Source of the DNA: Thermodesulfobium narugense DSM 14796
Lineage (GTDB): Bacteria > Thermodesulfobiota > Thermodesulfobiia > Thermodesulfobiales > Thermodesulfobiaceae
Direction: 5' to 3'
Assembly: GCF_000212395.1 (NCBI RefSeq)
Contig: NC_015499.1
Location: 62,001-126,000, forward strand
DNA: 64,000 nucleotides
Shown: one piece after another, positions 8,625 to 17,633 of the stretch
Layout of the letters: every line of letters begins with the position of its first letter
Position numbering within the stretch: the stretch's first letter is position 1
The notes under the pieces: model-generated
What the model was told of the DNA's origin: nothing
The model's input: only the letters and a program-made list of their open reading frames with translations
Database searches by the model: none
Made by a program: the position numbers and the translations under genes

Positions 8625-9755
8625 ATGATAACAAAGGCAGTTTTACCATTTTTATACAAAGTAATTAAGACTGCAGATTCTGCAGCACTTAAAAAATCTT
8701 TGGAAGATGCAGGAATAAAAGCATCTGGCCCGGTAGATACAAGAGCAGAAACTAACTTATTAAGAGGGAATTTTTTATTGCAGAGTGGCTTTTTAGATTA
8801 TGGAAAAAATCTAAACGAAAGTGACAATACAACCCATGCTGAAGGTAAAACTGCAGCTGAAATATCAGGTTTAATTGCAGGTGGATTAGCTGCTGATATT
8901 ATAACTAAAGTAATGCCTGGATTACCAGGTGGGCCAGCAGGCATAGCGATAAGCGTGATAGCAAATTTTATTCTAAGTGAGATTGGCTCTCAGAAATTTG
9001 GAGAATTCTGGGACAGATTCGAAGATGGATCGATTTTAAAGATATTGGATGAATGGGCATTAGCAAACCAAAATACTTCTTCTATCTATCCTAAAACAGT
9101 TCAAAGCCTTCTTGGTCAAGGCATCCTTCATACAGATCCATTAGTAATAGACCTTAGTGGAAAAGGAATAAGACTTACAGATGTAAATAGCTCTAAAGCT
9201 ATGTTTGATCTAACAGGTTCAGGATTTGCAAATAAGGTAGGATGGATAACAAATGATGAAGGCTTTTTAGTCCTGGATAAAAACAACAATGGAAAAGTAG
9301 ATGACATATCAGAGATGTTTGGTAACAGTTCTACTTCTGGCTTTCAGTCTTTATCTGCTTACGATGCAAATAAAGATGGAAAGATAGACTCATCTGATCC
9401 TATCTTTAAAGACTTAAAAGTATGGCAGGATACAAACAACGATGGCATAACTGAACCTGGAGAACTAAAGAGCCTCTCTGAACTTGGAATAAAGTCAATT
9501 AGCCTTAACGCACAGAGAACTAATATAACCCAAAATGGAAATCAGATAACACAAATAGCTTCAGTAGAAAAGGAAGATGGCACTACTCTTCAAGCAGCAG
9601 ACGTAAACCTTACACTGAACAAGCTATATAGCTACTACAACAAAGACGTTCAGCTAAACCCTGATATATTAGGACTTCCCTGGATAAAAGGATATGGCTT
9701 TATGCCAGATCTACCCATTGCCATGAGCCTTGATACAACCCTTCTTACATGGTAA
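8625..9755 (+). CDS. Truncated RTX-type protein, N-terminal domain plus SPM (module 1)
   Basis: A 376-aa product. Residues 1-145 are a variable domain containing a glycine/alanine-rich hydrophobic stretch (SGLIAGGLAADIITKVMPGL, about 81-100). From about residue 146 it matches module 3 nearly base for base. The FrpC-type self-processing module begins at the Asp171-Pro172 bond (HTDPLVIDL) and has Ca2+-loop-like motifs DKNNNGKVDDISEMFG, DANKDGKIDSSDP and DTNNDGITEPGEL. The frame ends at 9753-9755 because one A is missing near 9746 relative to module 3. Without RTX repeats and a C-terminal signal it should not be exported by the type I system. It may be a silent cassette. Confidence 0.75.
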   Translation: MITKAVLPFLYKVIKTADSAALKKSLEDAGIKASGPVDTRAETNLLRGNFLLQSGFLDYGKNLNESDNTTHAEGKTAAEISGLIAGGLAADIITKVMPGLPGGPAGIAISVIANFILSEIGSQKFGEFWDRFEDGSILKILDEWALANQNTSSIYPKTVQSLLGQGILHTDPLVIDLSGKGIRLTDVNSSKAMFDLTGSGFANKVGWITNDEGFLVLDKNNNGKVDDISEMFGNSSTSGFQSLSAYDANKDGKIDSSDPIFKDLKVWQDTNNDGITEPGELKSLSELGIKSISLNAQRTNITQNGNQITQIASVEKEDGTTLQAADVNLTLNKLYSYYNKDVQLNPDILGLPWIKGYGFMPDLPIAMSLDTTLLTW

Positions 9756-10528
9756 AGGATGCTACCACCAATACAGACATAACAAAGCTAAAGGATAACT
9801 TTGAAAAGATATCTTCAGATGGGCAGGAGTTGAGGATATTACGGATAAAGAGCTTGGAGTAAGCTGGGCTATACTAAGCGGTAATGACAAACAAAACAGA
9901 TTGCTTCACTTTGATAATGGAATAACCCTTAGCTATGAACAGGTTGGAGCAATAGAAAAGTTTTCTGGATATACCTCTAATGAAGTACAGGATGGAATAA
10001 GACATGCATCTGGTCAAGACCTGTTAAGTGCATGGGATACAATGTTTCAAAACTTATTTACAAGGTTTATGGTTGATTCTGGCAAGCTAAGCAATATTTT
10101 GCCAGCTTACTATGACTTCTTTACAGACACAATTGTATTAGATAAAAGCTTTAACGAACAAGACTTTGAAGCTAAGATAAAAACTATGCTCTTATCAAAT
10201 GATACAAATACTTCAAGTCTTGCAATTCTTTCTTTGTGTGCATTAGGTGATACTGGAGCAACAAGTTCACAAAGTGTAGCAAGGGTAATAATGGATACAC
10301 TAATAAATCCTGATAACTCATCTTCAATTACAAACCTTGTAAATAATCCCTTTTTTGAATTTTTATGTCCTGCTGTAGGTTCTTTAAGAGCAAGTATAGT
10401 TGCAGATGCCTTAGCAAATTCTGACAACATATCTTCAATCACAAACCTTGTAAACAATCCAACCTTTAAATTCCTGTTTGGTCAGACTGACGTATTTACA
10501 GGCACTTCAGGAAACGATGGGATATCAT
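9058..10528 (+). repeat. 1.47-kb direct repeat, copy A
   Basis: Nearly identical to 18586-20058 (copy in module 3), from CATTAGCAAACC to the first RTX repeat. By eye the differences are two missing bases (near 9746 and 9810) and very few substitutions. It codes the SPM and the following linker domain. Sharp boundaries against diverged flanks point to recent duplication or gene conversion. Confidence 0.85.
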
Positions 10529-11085
10529 CTTATTGGTGGTATTCGGGTAATAGCATTCTTTCAGGAGGCCCAGGGGATGATAACCTAACCGCCAGCAACA
10601 ACGGCAACAATATCTTTTTAGGCGGTCCAGGAAACGACACAGATACAGGTGGCAGTGGCAACAATTTCTACATTTTTGAAAGGGGCGGCGGACTTGACAC
10701 TGTATATCCAAACGGAAGTTTAAACACTATTGTATTTAGCAAGAATATCTCTCAAAATGACCTAATCCTTGCTAAGGACGGCCCCGACCTTATATTATCC
10801 CTTAAAAACAACCCCAGCGACAGCATTATGAAACTTAAGAACTTCTTTGGTCAACAAACTTATCAATTTCAATTTGCGGATAAGACAATTGGATACAACG
10901 ACATTACAAAGTTGTGGTCAGACAATTTAAGCAACACTTTACCGGTCCATTACGACATCTCTACTGGCAAGATCGTCCTTGATCAAGACTTTAACGAAGC
11001 AAGCTTTGAAACAAAGATAAAAACTATTTCGATTACAAGCTTTAACAAGAAATACAGAACAAGATTTATAAATAAAGTAGCATAA
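9756..11085 (+). pseudogene. Frameshifted C-terminal part of module 1 RTX protein
   Basis: Continuation of the gene at 8625 after two single-base deletions (near 9746 and 9810), which leave the remainder in another frame (open 9901-11085, 394 codons, apparent TTG start without a ribosome site). It encodes the linker region and RTX-like repeats LSGGPGDD and FLGGPGND, then a domain (NFYIFERGGGLDTV, LILAKDGPDLILSL) repeated several times in the intact protein. It ends with an unrelated tail, NKKYRTRFINKVA, so the true C-terminal secretion region is also missing. The same tail ends module 2. Confidence 0.75.
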
Positions 11086-11370
11086 CATTTAACAAATATC
11101 ATTAATTAATTAAGATAATTAAAACTGCATTAAAATTAAATTAAAATTTACAAAGGAAGGGTAGGAGAGGGAGTGTTTGAAGACAATAAAGGCAATAAGG
11201 ATTTAAGTTCTTTAAGAACAGGTCAATTTGAAAAGAATATAGATGAAAGCCTAAAGAGTGTAGTAGAGGATATAGATACAAACGAACCTGTAATGGTCCT
11301 AAGATATACATTTTTCAGGACTCTTTCTCTGTTTCTTCTTTTCTTGCTGGCTTTTCTTCTTTCCGTATTG
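11004..11370 (+). repeat. Module leader repeat, copy 2 (extended)
   Basis: Nearly identical to 17270-17633. It spans the terminal codons of the preceding truncated RTX gene, the promoter region, the ribosome site and the first 65 codons of the membrane partner gene. Identity across both the end of one module and the start of the next shows that whole units duplicated in tandem. Confidence 0.85.
11089..11116 (+). promoter_or_regulatory. Promoter-like site of module 2
   Basis: TTAACA (11089-11094), 16-base spacer, TAAGAT (11111-11116); aligned with the module 1 promoter but with one weaker base in each box. Confidence 0.35.
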
Positions 11371-11832
11371 ATGGCTTTAATTGGAATTTTTGATGTTCAT
11401 CTTAAGAGTGGGTTTCAACGCTTCATGTTTGCAACTGTCGGTCCTCTTGCTACATTTTACGCTCTCTGGGTAATGATAGATCTAGTAAACACAAAACAAA
11501 TAGAAGTGTATAGAGATAGAGTTGTTAAGAGAGTAAAAATACAATTTCTAACGCAAAAGGATAAGGCAGTATATTACAGAAGAGCCAAATATGCAATGAA
11601 CTGGATGGGTATGCTTATCACAGAAGCAAAAGGTATTCTCTTGGATATAATGTATCTCATAGGATTTTTAGGATATAACAAAGGTTTCATTGTGTATACA
11701 TCCAGGTTTAAAAGCAAAGATGAAGCCCGCTTTATTAAATTTTTAGCTCAGATATCTGGAAGAAATGAGGGGACATTTTGTAGGCCTGTGGGGTATTGCG
11801 ATTTATTTCTCCAAAAATTTATAAAGGAGTGA
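11173..11832 (+). CDS. Two-helix membrane partner protein, module 2
   Basis: A 219-aa protein starting at GTG 11173 with GGAGAGGGA upstream. Order: cytosolic leader (1-45, identical to module 3), helix 1 (about 52-72), an exported loop with IGIFDVHLKSGFQR, helix 2 (about 86-105), then a PH-like domain with IEVYRDRVVKRVKI and a C-terminal helix. Compared with module 3, the leader and the NTKQIEVYRDRVVKR core are conserved, while the loop between the helices and the part around LLDIMYLIGFLGYNKG differ. It ends 6 bases before its RTX-type gene, with AAAGGAG overlapping the end. Pairing and patterned variation suggest an immunity or docking role; no known family was recognised. Confidence 0.75.
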   Translation: MFEDNKGNKDLSSLRTGQFEKNIDESLKSVVEDIDTNEPVMVLRYTFFRTLSLFLLFLLAFLLSVLMALIGIFDVHLKSGFQRFMFATVGPLATFYALWVMIDLVNTKQIEVYRDRVVKRVKIQFLTQKDKAVYYRRAKYAMNWMGMLITEAKGILLDIMYLIGFLGYNKGFIVYTSRFKSKDEARFIKFLAQISGRNEGTFCRPVGYCDLFLQKFIKE

Positions 11833-11838
11833 TGAGTT

Positions 11839-12957
11839 ATGGGACTGTTAGCTTTGTTGTGGCTTTATAAAATTTCTAAGACAGGGTCTTATACACTACT
11901 TAAGAACGCTCTGAAAGAGGCAGGGATGGAATCAACTGGAATAATAGATACGAGAGTGCTAACTAATTTATTAAAAGGTGAATTTTTGCTTGACGATGGA
12001 GCGCTGACAGCTGGAAAAAGTGCAAATAGAATTTCAGATGGCATGGACCCAAATAGTGCAATAGGTAAAAGTACTGCTGAACTGTTGGGCGCAATTATAG
12101 GTGGAATGTTAGGTGGACCAATAGGATCACTGATTCTAAGTGAGGCTTTTTCTCAGCTTGGTGGATTTCTCTGGGACAGATTTGAAGATGGATCGATTTT
12201 AAAGATATTGGATGAATGGGCATTAGCAAACCAAAATCCAGGATACGCATATCCTAAAACAGTTCAAAGCCTTCTTGGTCAAGGCATCCTTCATACAGAT
12301 CCATTAGTAATAGACCTTAGTGGAAAAGGAATAAGACTTACAGATATAAATAGCTCTAAAGCTATGTTTGATCTAACAGGTTCAGGATTTGCAAATAAGG
12401 TAGGATGGATAACAAATGATGAAGGCTTTTTAGTCCTGGATAAAAACAACAATGGTAAAGTAGATGACATATCAGAGATGTTTGGTAACAGCTCTACTTC
12501 TGGCTTTCAGTCTTTATCTGCTTACGATGCAAATAAAGATGGAAAGATAGACTCATCTAATCCTATCTTTAAAGACTTAAAAGTATGGCAGGATACAAAC
12601 AACGATGGCATAACTGAACCTGGAGAACTAAAGAGCCTTTCTGAACTTGGAATAAAGTCAATTAGCCTTAATGCACAGAGAACTAATATAACCCAAAATG
12701 GAAATCAGATAACACAAATAGCTTCAGTAGAAAAGGAAGATGGCACTACTCTTCAAGCAGCAGACGTAAACCTTACACTGAACAAGCTATATAGCTACTA
12801 CAACAAAGACGTCCAGCTAAACCCTGATATATTAGGACTTCCCTGGATAAAAGGATATGGCTTTATGCCAGATCTACCCATTGCCATGAGCCTTGATACA
12901 ACCCTTCTTAACATGGTGTCATCCGCCGTGCTAAACTGCACCACCAACGCACAGTAA
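11839..12957 (+). CDS. RTX-type protein interrupted by IS (module 2)
   Basis: A 372-aa frame; the native part is 11839-12916 and the last 14 residues come from the inserted IS21-family element. Residues 1-130 form the variable domain with a glycine-rich hydrophobic run (LLGAIIGGMLGGPIGSLILSEA, about 82-103). The SPM starts at Asp154-Pro155 and is almost the same as in modules 1 and 3. Removing the IS and one copy of the CATGG duplication joins this frame exactly to 17041-17351, giving about 463 codons. That rejoined gene would still lack the RTX repeats, because an internal deletion links GYI directly to QDFETKIK. So this copy was already an orphan before the IS arrived. Confidence 0.75.
   Translation: MGLLALLWLYKISKTGSYTLLKNALKEAGMESTGIIDTRVLTNLLKGEFLLDDGALTAGKSANRISDGMDPNSAIGKSTAELLGAIIGGMLGGPIGSLILSEAFSQLGGFLWDRFEDGSILKILDEWALANQNPGYAYPKTVQSLLGQGILHTDPLVIDLSGKGIRLTDINSSKAMFDLTGSGFANKVGWITNDEGFLVLDKNNNGKVDDISEMFGNSSTSGFQSLSAYDANKDGKIDSSNPIFKDLKVWQDTNNDGITEPGELKSLSELGIKSISLNAQRTNITQNGNQITQIASVEKEDGTTLQAADVNLTLNKLYSYYNKDVQLNPDILGLPWIKGYGFMPDLPIAMSLDTTLLNMVSSAVLNCTTNAQ
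12221..12916 (+). repeat. SPM direct repeat, module 2 copy
   Basis: About 0.7 kb nearly identical to the first half of 9058-10528 and 18586-20058. It differs from both at NPGYAYPK versus NTSSIYPK and at few other codons, and stops at the IS insertion. Confidence 0.8.
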
Positions 12958-13103
12958 AAGTGCACCAGTAGAATTTGTGTGTTATGCTCTCTCAAATTCA
13001 TATAAGTGTAAATTTTCATGTAAAATAGACCCAGTTTTTTCATGAAAAATGACCCACCTTAATATAAAATACCCTACAAAATTTTTTGTAGGGAGGATAA
13101 GAG

Positions 13104-14324
13104 GTGTTAAGGATGGAAGATTGGGTAACAATAATTAATCTGAAGAAACGTAATCCAAGTATGGGAACAAGAAAGATTGCAAAGATTCTGGGAGTATCTC
13201 GCAATACTGTAAAAAGGGCTCTTAAGAGTGAAACCTATCCTTCCTATGAGCGGGGAAAGATGGTTTACAAGGAGCTTGAACCATTTCATGAGTTTATCAA
13301 AGAGGCCTTTATCTTTAAAAGACAACGAGTATCTGTAATTATATCTAACCTGAAATCTAAAGGTTACAATGGCTCTAGCATAGCTGTTTACCGTTACATT
13401 AATGAACATTTCAAAGAGTTAAAAAAGGATATTTCTACAAAAACATACGAACCATATGAAACATCTCCTGGTGAACAAATGCAATATGATTGGTCTGAAT
13501 ATACTGTAAGTTTTGGTTTAGAAAAAATAAAGGTTTATTTACATTCATTGATATTTGGTTATAGCAGAAAAAAGTTTCTTGACGTGAGCCTTAATATTAC
13601 TCAGGGTACAATATTCACTATTTTACAAGAATCTTTTAAGGAAGCTGGTGGTATATGTAGAAGGACAAAGGGAGTCCCTAATCAGTTCTTTGAAAGAGAG
13701 AGAGAACTCTTAATTTCTTTGCCTGAAAAAGAGCTATTTTTATCATCATTTCTTGAATCAAGAAAGGTAACTTCAGATTGTCTAATAAGCTACAATGGTA
13801 ACAGATATTCTGTACCGCATTATTTTTCAGGTAAAGATGCTTGGGTTACAACCTATAAAGGAATAAAGCTTTATATATACTCACAGACTAAGAAATTAAT
13901 AGCTGAGCATACAATACCAAAAAACAAAGGAAATATTGTAATAAACAAGAGCCATTATAAAAACTATAACAACATGGTAGAAGAGAGTTCCTTTGATAGT
14001 TTAAGTCACAGGTTTCTGGAGCACTTTTCTATGTTTAATGACAAAGATCTGTTTCTAGATCGCATTAAAAACAAGAAAGGCTTAAATCCAAAATATCATT
14101 TAAGACATATTTTATCTCTTTTTGGACACTATGATACCTTATCCTGTATTTCAGTCATGCAGGAATGCATAAAATATGATATCTTTAACTACCATTTTGT
14201 TAAAGGTGAACTGCAAAAATATAGTCTTAAAGAAGATTCTTTATCCCTAACAATAAAAACAACTCAAATACCTTCTAAAAATGTAAAAAGGTCACTACAG
14301 GAGTATGCTTATGCAAAAGACTAA
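13104..14324 (+). CDS. istA: IstA-like transposase of inner IS21 element, internally deleted
   Basis: A 406-aa protein. N-terminal helix-turn-helix MGTRKIAKILGVSRNTVKRAL (about 15-35) and the first catalytic aspartate in QMQYDWSEY are present. After TILQESFKEAGGI the sequence jumps to CRRTKGVPNQFFERERELL, which belongs to the C-terminal part of this family. The segment that normally holds the second Asp (YDNxK) and the Glu (TKGKVE) is absent. The protein is about 100 residues shorter than the roughly 500-aa relatives. It should bind DNA but lack catalysis, so this copy likely cannot move by itself. It overlaps istB by 20 bases. Confidence 0.85.
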   Translation: MLRMEDWVTIINLKKRNPSMGTRKIAKILGVSRNTVKRALKSETYPSYERGKMVYKELEPFHEFIKEAFIFKRQRVSVIISNLKSKGYNGSSIAVYRYINEHFKELKKDISTKTYEPYETSPGEQMQYDWSEYTVSFGLEKIKVYLHSLIFGYSRKKFLDVSLNITQGTIFTILQESFKEAGGICRRTKGVPNQFFERERELLISLPEKELFLSSFLESRKVTSDCLISYNGNRYSVPHYFSGKDAWVTTYKGIKLYIYSQTKKLIAEHTIPKNKGNIVINKSHYKNYNNMVEESSFDSLSHRFLEHFSMFNDKDLFLDRIKNKKGLNPKYHLRHILSLFGHYDTLSCISVMQECIKYDIFNYHFVKGELQKYSLKEDSLSLTIKTTQIPSKNVKRSLQEYAYAKD

Positions 14325-15084
14325 CAATCTTACAGAGGCAATAACGTATTACTGCAAAATATTATCTTTGCCTTTAATAAAGGATATATTCATAAAAGAA
14401 GCAGAAGATGCAGCAAAGAGCAAAATAAGCTATCAGCAGTTTTTGTACAACGTATTAAAAATTCAAGCGGATTCAAGGGTAGATAATTCTGTCAAGGCAA
14501 AGTTAAAAAAGGCAAAGTTCCCATTTATAAAGACTATAGAAGAGTATGACTTTAGTTTTCAGCCTGAAGTAGATGAAAAACTAATAAGAGAGCTGTGTAA
14601 TCTAAATTTTATGGATGATGCAAAAAATATCATATTTGTAGGACCTCCAGGAGTAGGTAAAACACACCTTGCAGTAGGGATAGGAGTAAGGGCAGCTCTT
14701 CAGAGAAAGAGAGTATTATTCTTTACAGCAGAGGAATTGATGACAGAACTAATAAGAGCTAATATTAGCGCTAAGATAGCTGAGTATGTAGAATTACTGT
14801 CAAGAATAGACTTAATAATAATTGATGAGCTTGGCTACCTTGAAGTCAACAAGTCTGCTTCATCTCTGTTTTTTAAACTTGTGTCAAAGAGATATGAAAA
14901 GAAATCTATAATATTGACCACTAATAAGCCATTTGAAGAATGGGGTGAAATATTTGGAGATAATGTAGTAGCATCAGCAATATTAGACAGGTTGTTACAT
15001 CACAGTTATCCCTTTTTGATAACTGGAAAGAGTTATAGAATGAAAGAACTCTTCAAAAAAATAGAAAGGGATAAAAAAGATTAA
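14305..15084 (+). CDS. istB: IstB-like helper ATPase of inner IS21 element
   Basis: A 259-aa AAA+ ATPase that loads onto DNA and activates IstA for target choice. Walker A is GPPGVGKTH (about 112-120), Walker B LIIIDELGYL (about 171-180), followed by an ILTTNKPFEEW sensor region and ILDRLLHHSY. Length and motifs are normal, so this gene is intact although its partner transposase is not. It starts within the end of istA, a usual arrangement giving translational coupling. Confidence 0.92.
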   Translation: MLMQKTNNLTEAITYYCKILSLPLIKDIFIKEAEDAAKSKISYQQFLYNVLKIQADSRVDNSVKAKLKKAKFPFIKTIEEYDFSFQPEVDEKLIRELCNLNFMDDAKNIIFVGPPGVGKTHLAVGIGVRAALQRKRVLFFTAEELMTELIRANISAKIAEYVELLSRIDLIIIDELGYLEVNKSASSLFFKLVSKRYEKKSIILTTNKPFEEWGEIFGDNVVASAILDRLLHHSYPFLITGKSYRMKELFKKIERDKKD

Positions 15085-15163
15085 TTTTATGAGCAACAAG
15101 GGTGGGTTAAAATTCGTGATAAAAAAGGGTCAGTTTTCATGATAATTAACAGAGGAGTTTGTT

Positions 15164-16213
15164 TTGATTCACACACTGTATGCACAGGGAGTTTCCATAA
15201 GAAAGATTGCCCATATGTTGGGCATTAATAGACGGACTGTCTCAAAGAGATTAAAGGAGAAGGATTTAGAACCCTACAGCAAAAGGACTTATCCTTCAAA
15301 ACTTGATAAATTCAAAGACTACATAAACAAAAGGATAAGTCAGGCTCATCCAGACAAAATTCCATCTACAGTGCTTTTGAATGAAATTAAGGATATAGGA
15401 TATGAAGGAAGTCTAAGAATACTTCAGGAATACACAAAATCAGTTTATGACAAACTAAAGCTAAATAAAAAAGAAAATGAGGAAATTATCAGGTTCGAAA
15501 CAGATAGAGGCTTTCAAGCTCAAGTTGACTGGACAACTGTTAGAAGTGGAAAGAAGCCAATCTATGCTTTTGTTATGGTTTTATCCTATTCAAGAGCAGC
15601 TTTTGTTTACTTTACAGACAACATGTGGCAGGACACATTCCAATCCTGCCACATAAAAGCGTTTGACTACTTTGGCGGGATACCAAAGACTATACTCTAT
15701 GATAACCTAAAATCTGTAGTAATTCAAAGAGATAAATATGGGCAAAATGAACATGGCTTTAACAACAAATTTCTTGATTTTTCCAAAGGTCTATTTATAC
15801 CAAAACTATGTAAGCCCTACAGAGCTAAAACCAAGGGAAAGGTTGAAAGATTCAATCTATATCTAAAAAATAACTTTTATAAACCATTGAAGGCAAAGCT
15901 AAAGAATACGCCAATAGATATAACACCAGATCTCTTAAATGCCTATATATTTTCCTGGCTTACCAGTGCAAATAACAGGATTCATGCAACAACAAACAAA
16001 AAACCCTTTGATATGTTAAAAGAGGAACTAAGTTATTTAAGTAAAGTACCAAATAATCTATTTGTAAGTGAAAAAGATAGTAATAAAAATAATATTAAAG
16101 ATAGTAATAAAAACAGTAAGAAAGAAGTTTACATGGACAAAAGCTTTCATCCTTACTACACAAACCTTTCTGAGTATGAAAAGCTCTTAATAGGAGAAGA
16201 CAACTATGCTTAA
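15164..16213 (+). CDS. istA: IstA transposase of outer IS21 element
   Basis: A 349-aa transposase with helix-turn-helix GVSIRKIAHMLGINRRTVSKRL (about 9-30) and the full DDE set: Asp in AQVDWTTV, Asp in ILYDNLKSVV and Glu in KTKGKVERFN. It belongs to the shorter IstA class. The TTG start is used because the inner element is inserted 12 bases upstream; codons GAG GAG TTT GTT read in frame from the insertion point, so the element may have lost its own start and now depends on the inner IS end. A lysine/asparagine-rich simple repeat (DSNKNNIKDSNKN) lies near the C terminus. Confidence 0.9.
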   Translation: MIHTLYAQGVSIRKIAHMLGINRRTVSKRLKEKDLEPYSKRTYPSKLDKFKDYINKRISQAHPDKIPSTVLLNEIKDIGYEGSLRILQEYTKSVYDKLKLNKKENEEIIRFETDRGFQAQVDWTTVRSGKKPIYAFVMVLSYSRAAFVYFTDNMWQDTFQSCHIKAFDYFGGIPKTILYDNLKSVVIQRDKYGQNEHGFNNKFLDFSKGLFIPKLCKPYRAKTKGKVERFNLYLKNNFYKPLKAKLKNTPIDITPDLLNAYIFSWLTSANNRIHATTNKKPFDMLKEELSYLSKVPNNLFVSEKDSNKNNIKDSNKNSKKEVYMDKSFHPYYTNLSEYEKLLIGEDNYA

Positions 16214-16982
16214 TTCAAGGATAGAAGAATACTGCATAAATCTAAAATTAAAGGGCATATTAGAAAACTATAGTTTTCTTGCAGATAAAGCAGCTAAAGA
16301 GAGTTTATCCTTTGCTGAATTCCTTTGTCTTCTGCTTGAAGCTGAATATGAAGCAAGAAATCAAAGAGCAAAACAGACTATGCTGAAGTTTGCAGGTTTT
16401 CCAAAGATAAAAACTATAGACACCTTTGATTTTTCATCTTCATCAGTTGATAAAACACTGATAAATGAAGTTCTATCAATGAGGTTTATTGATGAGACAA
16501 AAAACATTCTCCTTATTGGGCCTCCTGGTGTAGGAAAAACTCATCTTGCTGTAGCTATAGGTTATGCTGCTACACAGAAGAGGATAAAGACAAAGTTCGT
16601 AACAATGGCTGATTTGATTATACAAATAGATACTGCACTATCTCAAAATAGACTGGAGCAATACATAAAGAAGTCTATAAATTTTACAGGGCTGCTTATT
16701 ATTGATGAGTTTGGATACTTTAAGCTCAATGAGAAACAATCAAACCTACTGTTTCAGATAGTTAACAAGAAATATGAGACGGGCTCTATATTAATAACCA
16801 CAAATCTTTCTTTTATCAGATGGAAAGAGATTTTCAACAATGATGAAGGCTTAACTACAGCTATACTAGATAGACTTATTCATCACAGTTATATCATAAA
16901 CATCAAGGGAGATAGTTATAGACTAAGACAGAAGAGAAAGGCAGGATTAATTGACTTTAGTTCACAGGAAATTAACAGCTAA
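16206..16982 (+). CDS. istB: IstB helper ATPase of outer IS21 element
   Basis: A 258-aa AAA+ protein with Walker A GPPGVGKTH, Walker B LLIIDEFGYF and ILDRLIHHSY, closely parallel to the inner IstB in layout but clearly diverged in sequence, so the two elements are different IS21-family lineages. It overlaps istA by 8 bases. Confidence 0.92.
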   Translation: MLNSRIEEYCINLKLKGILENYSFLADKAAKESLSFAEFLCLLLEAEYEARNQRAKQTMLKFAGFPKIKTIDTFDFSSSSVDKTLINEVLSMRFIDETKNILLIGPPGVGKTHLAVAIGYAATQKRIKTKFVTMADLIIQIDTALSQNRLEQYIKKSINFTGLLIIDEFGYFKLNEKQSNLLFQIVNKKYETGSILITTNLSFIRWKEIFNNDEGLTTAILDRLIHHSYIINIKGDSYRLRQKRKAGLIDFSSQEINS

Positions 16983-17040
16983 AAGTGGTGCAGTTTTGAG
17001 CCGCGTAATGGTGCATTTTAGGATTGCACTTGACACATGG

Positions 17041-17351
17041 TAAAGGATGCTACCACCAATACAGACATAACAAAGCTAAAGGATAACTTTGAAAAGATTA
17101 TCTTCAGATGGGCAGGAGTTGAGGATATTACGGATAAAGAGCTTGGAGTAAGCTGGGCTATACTAAGCGGTAATGACAAACAAAACAGATTGCTTCACTT
17201 TGATAATGGAATAACCCTTAGCTATGAACAGGTTGGAGCAATAGAAAAGTTTTCTGGATATATCCAAGACTTTGAAACAAAGATAAAAACTATTTCGATT
17301 ACAAGCTTTAACAAGAAATACAGAACAAGATTTATAAATAAAGTAGCATAA
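17041..17351 (+). pseudogene. Detached 3' part of module 2 RTX-type gene
   Basis: Continuation of 11839-12916 after the IS. It matches module 3 from VKDATTNTDITKLK to EKFSGY, then an internal deletion joins it to QDFETKIKT and the short tail NKKYRTRFINKVA also found at the end of module 1. The RTX repeats are absent. No start codon of its own with a ribosome site is visible; translation is unlikely. Confidence 0.75.
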
Positions 17352-17633
17352 CATTTAACAAATATCATTAATTAATTAAGATAATTAAAACTGCATTAAA
17401 ATTAAATTAAAATTTACAAAGGAAGGGTAGGAGAGGGAGTGTTTGAAGACAATAAAGGCAATAAGGATTTAAGTTCTTTAAGAACAGGTCAATTTGAAAA
17501 GAATATAGATGAAAGCCTAAAGAGTGTAGTAGAGGATATAGATACAAACGAACCTGTAATGGTCCTAAGATATACATTTTTCAGGACTCTTTCTCTGTTT
17601 CTTTTTTTCTTGCTGGGTTTTCTTCTTTTCTTA
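17270..17633 (+). repeat. Module leader repeat, copy 3 (extended)
   Basis: Partner of 11004-11370. It covers the common gene tail, promoter region, ribosome site and first codons of the membrane partner gene of module 3. Confidence 0.85.
17355..17382 (+). promoter_or_regulatory. Promoter-like site of module 3
   Basis: TTAACA (17355-17360), 16-base spacer, TAAGAT (17377-17382), same as module 2. If used, it would drive the partner gene, the intact RTX gene and the secretion genes to 27181. Confidence 0.35.

Larger units (their letters stand above)
13007..15151 (+). mobile_element. IS21-family element (inner), nested
   Basis: About 2145 bp, with ends TGTAAATTTTCATG (13007) and the complement of TGTTAATTATCATG (ending at 15151). 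Both ends carry a second repeat around TCATGAAAA-TGACCC, the multiple terminal sites typical of this family. It carries its own istA and istB. It lies just ahead of the outer istA: joining the flanks gives ATAAGGAGGAG, a strong ribosome site. I could not see a clear target duplication. Confidence 0.75.
12917..17035 (+). mobile_element. IS21-family element (outer), with a second IS21-family element inside
   Basis: Ends TGTCATCC at 12917 and TTGACA at 17035. The terminal regions contain imperfect inverted repeats sharing TAAA(C/A)TGCACCA. The 5-bp target duplication CATGG lies at 12912-12916 and 17036-17040. Without the inner insertion (13007-15151) the element would be about 1974 bp and carry istA (15164-16213) and istB (16206-16982). 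It splits the module 2 RTX-type gene. Confidence 0.85.

Noticed and set aside
13007-15160. A clear target-site duplication for the inner IS21 element
   Set aside because: The flanks (ATAAG left, GAGGA right) do not match beyond one base, so I do not claim one.
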